Position numbers and translations under genes: made by a program. A DNA stretch of 13,494 nt, from positions 184,515-198,008 of the forward strand of contig ML986597.1 of NCBI GenBank assembly GCA_010094045.1, read 5' to 3'. This DNA is from Lojkania enalia (taxonomy: Eukaryota; Ascomycota; Dothideomycetes; Pleosporales). Positions 7,736 through 13,494 of this stretch are shown in pieces (position 1 is the stretch's first letter; each line of letters begins with the position of its first letter). Under the pieces are notes generated by a model. That model was not told the DNA's origin. It ran no database searches and saw only the letters and a program-made list of their open reading frames with translations.

Positions 7736-9825
7736 AAAGAACTACCAACGATTAAAAATAAGTAATCTTAATAAAGAAAGGCTTAAAAAGGAGCGTATTT
7801 TCTATATAGATAAAAAGGATACTATATAAAAGAATATCTAAATAAGAAGAAAGAAGTCTAAATAATAATCGCGTAACCTACTAATAGATACTAATAACTA
7901 ATACGGTACTAGATATATTATATAGATAATAGATACTAGACGTACCGTTCTATAAAAAAAGGAAGTAATTATTAGCCGCAGCTAAGAAGGGTAGTAGTAG
8001 TTATTAAATATACGGAATACCTACTAAATATACTAAAACTTAATAGCGTATTAATCCTCGATAGGATAAAGTAAAAGAAATACTAGATCTATAATAAGAC
8101 TTATTAAGTAAGATTATACTCCTAGGAATATTAGAACGTACCGTTTAATAAATAAATATTCTAAGATAGCTAGAACGCGTTGAAAACCGCAGTAAAATCC
8201 GCAGGAAAAATTATAGATAAAGAAATATTTGAGTATATATAGGAAATCTATTAAGGCTACCCTATAGAAAAGGTAAAAGGTAAAAGAGGGAAATATATAC
8301 TACCCTATAAAAACAGTTATAATAAAGATTAGGTAAGCTGTTACTAGAATAATTACTTAATATATAAGGGTATAAAGATAAAGTTAGAAGTATAGCTAAG
8401 ATAAGATATATAATTATTACCCAGAATTTTACTATCTTAAAACGAAATAGAGGATTATATAGAAAACGAGTACTATTAAATTTACGGAAATCTACTTTAC
8501 CTTAGAATAGAATATCTATACCAGCTTAGTAAAATTGTTATAGAAGTTAAAGAGCCGAAAAAACTAGTCTTAGAAGTAAGAGAAATATAGAGAGATATTA
8601 GAGGATAACTTAATATTATAGCTTATAAGATAACAGGAGTAAGTATACTTAAGGAGGAAGAACGTCCTAAAAATAATATATTTAGAAGAATATAAAACTT
8701 TAAACTAGAAATAATATATAGTTAAATACTAGTACTACTAAAATATATTTAGAGTATTTAGATAGTAAGGATTAAATAAAAATTACCGACTAATTAAATA
8801 GTAATAGTATTTTTTAGAATAGAAGTATAAGATATATAGTAAATAGGTAAAGGCCGCTTACGCCTAAAAACTATAGACAAAGTATAATATAGATAGATAT
8901 CCGTTATATAGAAAAGAGAAGAAGAAGATAGAGTTCTTCCTATCTTAGTTAAAAAACTAAGTAGCCCTTAAGGTAATAGCTATACTAAAGAACCGGGCAG
9001 GAAAGCTGTTAGAAGGGTTACTAGTATAGTACCTTTATATATAGTACTCTAAATAGAGTTTAATAGAAAGAAGCTTAAAATACTACTTAATAGTAGAGTT
9101 TTAGATATATTTATATTAGTATAATAGGTTTATAAGAATAATATAGAATAGAGGGAAAAGAAAGTACCTTATACTATATATCTAGTAGACGATAAGCTAA
9201 TAGACTATAGTAGAGGAGTTATACTAATAGAAACTAATAAGTAAGCACTTAATATTATAGGATATTCTAATATAAGAAGTATTAATATTATAAACCTAGG
9301 AAAATTTAATATATTACTAGGTATAGACTAGTTAGCTAAATATAATTTTAGAGTAGATTAGTAGTAAGGAATAGTTTATAAACTATAGAGTAGATCTAGA
9401 GTAAAACTAGTAGCAGGATAATATAGAATAAGACGTCTCTTAGGTCTATCGTTAATATAGAAAGTATTAGCAGCTATAATAGCTAGATATCTTAAAAAGA
9501 TAAAATAAATACTAGAAATTATTATAGTTTAGAAAGTATGTAAGAAACTATAGGACGAAAATATATTTTAAGAAATTTAGGAGGATTGTAGTAAATTTAT
9601 AGGACTATATAAAGAAGTAGAAAATAGAAGTTTATCTAAGTATTAAAAATGTAACTATAAAATTATTATAGAAGATAAAGGAAAACTAAAACCTAGTTTA
9701 ATATACAATTTAAATAGAGAATAAAGAGAAGAACTTAGAAAGTATATCTAAAAGAATTTAGTAAGGGGATTTATATAATTAAGCTAGAGTAAAATAGTAT
9801 TACTATAATAATGTAAAGAAATCGT
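7736..9825 (+). pseudogene. Element B nucleocapsid-protease-RT reading frame, RIP-inactivated, truncated
   Basis: A single readable frame from zinc knuckle to RT start. The knuckle at 7796-7837 has exact CX2CX4HX4C spacing with Tyr at all four ligand positions. Next come about 420 codons that I do not recognise, with readable stretches such as AVKSAGKIIDKEIFEYI (8188-8238) and IVIEVKEPKK. The protease active site reads ILLNSR (NSR at 9089-9097, from DSG), followed by REKKVPYTIYLVDDKLIDY, GKFNILLGID and LAKYNFRVD. The RT N-terminus reads KLKPSLIYNLNRE, then REELRKYI and KNLVRGFI, around 9685-9775. Coding similarity fades between 9805 and 9835, ahead of RT motif A, at the insertion point of element C. 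TAA/TAG stops occur throughout. Confidence 0.78.
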
Positions 9826-10640
9826 TCTACGAAAAGCTTTATATATAACCTTATCCCAAAGCTTTTTGCTTATCTTATTCTACCTCTAGTTCTACCCCTT
9901 TTCCCTTCCGTATATAGTTGCACACTCCCTTATAAGTAGCTTAGTAGTTCTTCTATATCCTTTCGTATAAGGCCTATAGGTGTTAATAGAATTCCTAGGT
10001 CCCTGAACCCCTACGTACTTCTATATACCTCTAAGTAGATTCGTACCGTATTTAGACCTATTATCTTACTTACACCGTTATATTATATAGAAGAACTTAA
10101 TACTACTAGTAATAGCCTCTTTAATAATATCGCATCGATTATTTATTTAACTATATTTAAGTCCGAGATATATCTAATTTAGTTTAGGTTGTAATACTTA
10201 TATACTATTATATTAAATTATTTAGTTATCTAGATAAGATCTTAAAAACCTCCTATTAACTAAAGCCTTTAGGTTTAAAACTTCCTATCCCCTACAATTA
10301 GAATTACCTTTAGAAAAGCCGCGTAGAGTACGCCTAGGTAGAAACTTAGAGACTACTAATAACCTATCAGAATCGGAGGTAACCGCTGATATCTAACTAT
10401 AATTTACCTTCTAATTCCCGTGCTAGAACCGATATACGCATAAGTTATAGTAAGAGTAAGCTTCCATCTACGCGTGTAGAACAACTGTTACCTCTTATAG
10501 GGGGCCCTACGATAGGCAGACCCCTCTCTATAGGGCCTGTAATAAAGAACCTATCTAATTTAGAGGGAAATTAGAGTAAACTAACCCTTAAGAAACAAAT
10601 TATAATTTTATAAGAGAAGATTGCACGCTTAATATAATAG
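9826..10640 (+). repeat. Element C 5' LTR and leader
   Basis: Pyrimidine-rich, non-coding sequence between the break in B and the C gag. It starts with a C/T-rich tract (about 9850-9905) and contains a GC-richer block around 10360-10560, including GGGGGCCCTA near 10500. I could not place the LTR end or the primer-binding site with confidence; TATCAGA at 10365-10371 weakly resembles a core seen in some LTR primer-binding sites. The 3' LTR outside the window would settle the limits. Confidence 0.5.
10365..10391. other. Bulged hairpin in element C leader
   Basis: TATCAG (10365-10370) pairs with CTGATA (10386-10391), and inside it CGG (10374-10376) pairs with CCG (10383-10385) around the loop AGGTAA. 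A 3-base AAT bulge separates the two stems on the left side only. The hairpin keeps both a CA and a TG. It could be an RNA structure in the retroelement leader (packaging or priming), but it is short enough to be chance. Confidence 0.3.
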
Positions 10641-11690
10641 AGAACTATTAGTCCTAATTAACCTCTATAAACTACTAAATTACAACTAATAATACGCTAA
10701 GAAACTTTTATAACTTTCCTAGTAAGAAACCTCTCAGCCACCCCTAAACCCCCTTAAGCCTACCTTACTAAACGTATACCTAAGATTAAAAGCCTTATAG
10801 ATAGCAGTAAACCTATATTTAAATAATAGTAAGCCTTAATCCTAGACTGACTTAAGATTAATACAGATTACTATTTAATAGAGTATATATATATAGCGTT
10901 GATATAGAAATATACCTCTAGTACTATAAAAGGGTATCTAGAACTAAAATACCTAGCTAAATTAGACTAGTATTAGTTTAAGAATGCTAAAGAAATAATT
11001 TTACTTCTACGATTATATTTTATTATAGATAATAAAGAGATAGAGGCGCGATAGGCGTTTTAGGTCCTAAGGATAAATAAGGGAGAAGTATTCCCAACTT
11101 TTAAAGCTCGCTTTATTAGTACAGCTATTAGGGGATCCGTATCCTAATCTAAGTAGTTTTTCTACCTATAGAATAAGATTCTCTCTAGCCTAAAGATACT
11201 AAACTTTAGCTTTAAGCTTATATAGAAAGGCTCCTTTAATATTATAGTCGCCTACTTAACAGCCTATAATATAGAAAGGAGGAGTATTTCTAACCTTCTA
11301 GAATAAACTACTAACCTACAGGTTATAGCTAAAATAAATTCGGATCGGTACTAGAAGGTTTCTAAGAGTTTATCTAAGGTAACCTACGATCTAATACTAC
11401 CCTAATCTACCCTAGTATTAACACCTTATTCTACTACAATCACTTCTTAACTATCTAATAAAACTCTTATACCTGAAAGGTATATAACCCTAGGTAATTA
11501 CTATAATTATAGTAAACTAGAATACTTTATAAACAAATATATAGTTTTTAGAATATAAGAGATAGAGGTTAAATAAAAAGAGATTAAGGAAGAAAAGTTC
11601 CTAGACGTAAGTAAGTACTACCTAGATAGTTCTTGGGTGGGAAATAGAAACGCCTAAGAAAACTCTCTATCCTAGGCTTAAATAAGTATA
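10641..11690 (+). pseudogene. Element C gag, RIP-inactivated
   Basis: Gag polyprotein of about 350 codons in one frame. The N-terminal part has NTDYYLIEYIYIA (10861-10899) and STIKGYLELKYLAKLD (about 10921-10970). The central capsid part reads VLRINKGEVFPTFKARFIST (11065-11124), then LTAYNIERRSISNLLE. A Ser/Thr/Pro-rich linker follows (about 11375-11455). The zinc knuckle at 11499-11540 keeps CX2CX4HX4C spacing but reads YYNYSKLEYFINKY, with all four ligands Tyr. The tail reads EEKFLDVSKYYLDSSWVGNR and meets a slippery heptamer at 11639. The in-frame stops I followed in the capsid and nucleocapsid part are mainly TAA/TAG. The start is uncertain; 10641 is where the frame becomes readable. Confidence 0.78.
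11639..11677 (+). promoter_or_regulatory. Candidate -1 ribosomal frameshift site at gag-pol junction of C
   Basis: The heptamer GGGAAAT (11639-11645) is phased as G GGA AAT in the gag frame, the canonical X XXY YYZ form for -1 slippage. Pol is recognisable in the -1 frame from about 11648 onward, and gag is recognisable up to here. Six bases downstream, GCCTA (11652-11656) can pair with TAGGC (11673-11677) around a 16-base loop, extendable by G58-C72 past a bulge. The -1 frame now meets TAG directly after the heptamer (11645-11647), which RIP could have made from CAG or TGG; in the CAG case the original heptamer was GGGAAAC, a known retroviral slip site. Confidence 0.5.
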
Positions 11691-13494
11691 ACTTATTAAA
11701 TATTAATTTATCGTATTTATTTAGAGGAAAGTACTTCTAAATCCCTACTATTCTATATTTAAAAGGTGTTAGTATATAACTAAACGCCCTTGTTAATACT
11801 AGTACTTAAGGTTTCTTATTCCTTAATTCTATAGTAGCTAGATTACTCTCCTAAACTCTATATATATTAATACAGCGCTTACTCTTTAAAATTACTATTA
11901 AAGGTTTTTAGGACCGAATCTAAACTCTAGTTAATTAGTATATCTACTTATACCTACGAATTAATAGGAGAACTATCTAAAACTACCTATTTATTATTAT
12001 AGATCTAGGTACTTAGAATTATATTATTAGTATTAAATAGTTATATTATTTTCAACTCCAGCTAGATACAGATAAGAATCGGATTATATAGCCCTCTAAG
12101 TATCCTACTACTTATAATCCTTCACCTCCTCTTCTTATATAATTAACTTAGCTAGCACGCGATAAGAAGATAGAACTAGATATCTAGCGACGCGACGCTC
12201 TATAGAAAAAGAACTAGTATTAGTAGTCCCGCAGTCCGACTATCTATTATATTAAGGGTCTACTAAGACTGCTAAAACTATATTAGTCTCTTATAGCCTA
12301 TAGTCTAAATAAGCTTAAAGCTCTCGCACGCCTATATATAATAAAGTCCGAACTTAATCTAAAGAAAGTCTATTCTCCTATTATCGCTCTTATCTTAGCT
12401 AATACTTTCTACTTTAATATAAAGAGGAAAGAGAACGAGTTTTTCTCTACGTCTCTATACGAAATCAAACAGCTGATCAAAGATAAGCAAGCTCTAAAGC
12501 TAGAAGACAAGGCTAAAAATAAAGTACTAGTAAATCTCCGATTACTATCTAAATACTATAGATATTAGAATATATTTAGTAAAACTGCGGCTTATTAATT
12601 ACCGGAATACTACTTTTATAATTATAAGATTATTCTTATAGAACTCCTCTCTAATAGTTACAGCCCGTTATATAAGTAGAATATTAAAGAGCTAGAGGTA
12701 ACTAAGAAGTATATTATAGATAATCTATAGTATAGGTATATTAAGTAGAGTCGGAACCCTTTTGTATTTCTAATCCTTTACATTTATAAACCTAATAGTA
12801 ACCTATATATCTATATAGATTATTGTAAATTTAATACTCTTACCTATAAGAACGTATATCCGATACCGCGTATAGATAAACTCTTATCTAGACTTACTAA
12901 GGTAGTAATCTTTACTAAGTTTAATATTCGCGCGGCCTTTAATAAGATTAGAATAAACCCTAGTTCTAAGGAATATACTACTTTTTAGACTTAATATAGA
13001 ACCTATAAGTATAAAGTTCTACTTTTTAAATTATATAATAGCCTAGCAACTTACTGGTACTATATAAATAATATACTAATTAACTACCTAGATAACTTCT
13101 GTATTACTTATCTAGATAATATTCTTATCTACTCTAAAGATAAGGCGATATACGCTATCTATATTAAGAAAGTTCTTGAGAGATTACATTAAGTAGGGTT
13201 ATAAGTTAATATTAAGAAGAGCGAATTCTATATTACCCGAACTAAATACCTTAGCTACATCCTCTTAAATAAAGGCCTTAAGGTTAATCTAGAAAAGGTA
13301 GAAGTACTACGCAACTAGCAGCTACCTACTACTATAATAGGTGTAAAATCCTTCTTAGGTTTTACTAGATTCTACCGATAGTTTATACTAGAATTCTCGC
13401 GTGTTATAAAGCTAATTATCGTACTATAGAGCCCTATAACCCCTTTTATATAGATTTTAGAATGTAATATTACCTTTAAGAAATTAAAGTCAGC
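11648..13494 (+). pseudogene. Element C pol: protease and reverse transcriptase, RIP-inactivated, partial
   Basis: One frame to the right edge, -1 relative to gag. The protease reads LNALVNTST (NTS at 11795-11803 from DTG), then GFLFLNSIVARLLS; a conserved later segment reads IISIK followed by LYYFQLQLDTDKNRII (to about 12090). A linker of about 150 codons includes a stop-free run at 12287-12565. RT: YYFYNYKIILIELLSN leads into RNPFVFLILYIYKPNSNLYI and YPIPRIDKLLSRLTK. Motif A is FTKFNIRAAFNKI with Asp now Asn (12923-12925). Motif C is TYLDNILIYSKD, with YLDD now YLDN (13109-13120). After RT, GVKSFLGFTRFYR (13342-13380) is the conserved connection seen in Gypsy pol. The window ends before RNase H. 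Confidence 0.88.

Larger units (their letters stand above)
6210..9825 (+). mobile_element. Ty3/Gypsy element B (leader, gag, protease, start of RT)
   Basis: A plus-strand Gypsy element unrelated at sequence level to A. The order is leader/LTR, gag, zinc knuckle, a long unassigned segment, protease and the first part of RT. It begins where A2 similarity ends (about 6210) and is broken near 9825, before RT motif A, where element C begins. The rest of its pol should resume right of C, outside the window. Both boundaries are good to perhaps 20 bases, because RIP has blurred the LTR ends. Confidence 0.78.
9826..13494 (+). mobile_element. Ty3/Gypsy element C (5' LTR/leader, gag, protease, RT), runs off right edge
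   Basis: A plus-strand Gypsy element with an LTR/leader of about 800 bases, gag in one frame, and protease-RT in the -1 frame. It interrupts element B's RT. RNase H, integrase and the 3' LTR lie beyond 13494. It is less heavily RIPped than A: some blocks keep CA and TG, and one 279-base stretch of pol has no stop codon. This may mean C is the youngest LTR element here or that RIP was uneven. Confidence 0.82.

Noticed and set aside
12287..12565. A separate small gene
   Set aside because: It is in frame with and continuous with element C protease and RT, so it is only a less mutated part of pol.
1..13494. Mitochondrial or bacterial origin suggested by AT richness
   Set aside because: Gypsy and hAT protein remains, with CpA-specific depletion, fit nuclear fungal DNA; no tRNA, rRNA, mitochondrial gene or bacterial gene was seen.
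1..13494. CRISPR array, prophage or defence system
   Set aside because: There are no regular repeat-spacer units and no intact open frame of any size; the recognisable proteins are all transposon-derived.

Overview
This window is a graveyard of transposable elements from a filamentous ascomycete (Pezizomycotina-type) genome, probably part of an AT-rich isochore. I found no intact host gene, tRNA or rRNA. The dinucleotides CA and TG are almost gone while TA is very common, which is the mark of repeat-induced point mutation (RIP, CpA to TpA on either strand). For example, I count no CA and six TG in 3241-3900. Reading frames still translate into recognisable transposon proteins once TAA/TAG codons are read as former CAA/CAG/TGG and Tyr/Asn as former Cys, His or Asp. 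This places the source among fungi with RIP; I cannot name a genus.

Layout, left to right. (1) 1-2395: a plus-strand hAT DNA transposon whose outer 5' end lies left of the window. (2) 2396-5469: a minus-strand Ty3/Gypsy LTR retrotransposon, called A1, with 5' LTR/leader, gag, protease and reverse transcriptase (RT); its RT is cut by the hAT insertion. (3) 5470-6209: a fragment of a second, diverged copy of the same family, A2, minus strand. (4) 6210 to about 9825: a plus-strand Gypsy element of another family, B, with leader, gag, a long unassigned segment, protease and the start of RT. (5) About 9826-13494: a third Gypsy family, C, plus strand, with LTR/leader, gag, protease and RT, running off the right edge.

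The breaks fit a nested insertion history. A2 is the oldest piece; A1 sits inside A2's pol; hAT sits inside A1's RT; B sits inside A2 near its gag/protease boundary; C sits inside B's RT. The missing halves should lie in mirror order outside the window.

None of the elements can be active. RIP has hit the functional centres in the way its chemistry predicts. Three zinc knuckles changed from CCHC to YYYY. All four protease copies lost the catalytic Asp and the Gly of DTG/DSG. Both RT active sites changed, YxDD becoming YINN in A1 and YLDN in C. The more novel signals are a correctly phased -1 slippery heptamer with a downstream hairpin at the gag-pol junction of C, and an in-frame stretch of about 420 codons between zinc knuckle and protease in B that I do not recognise.
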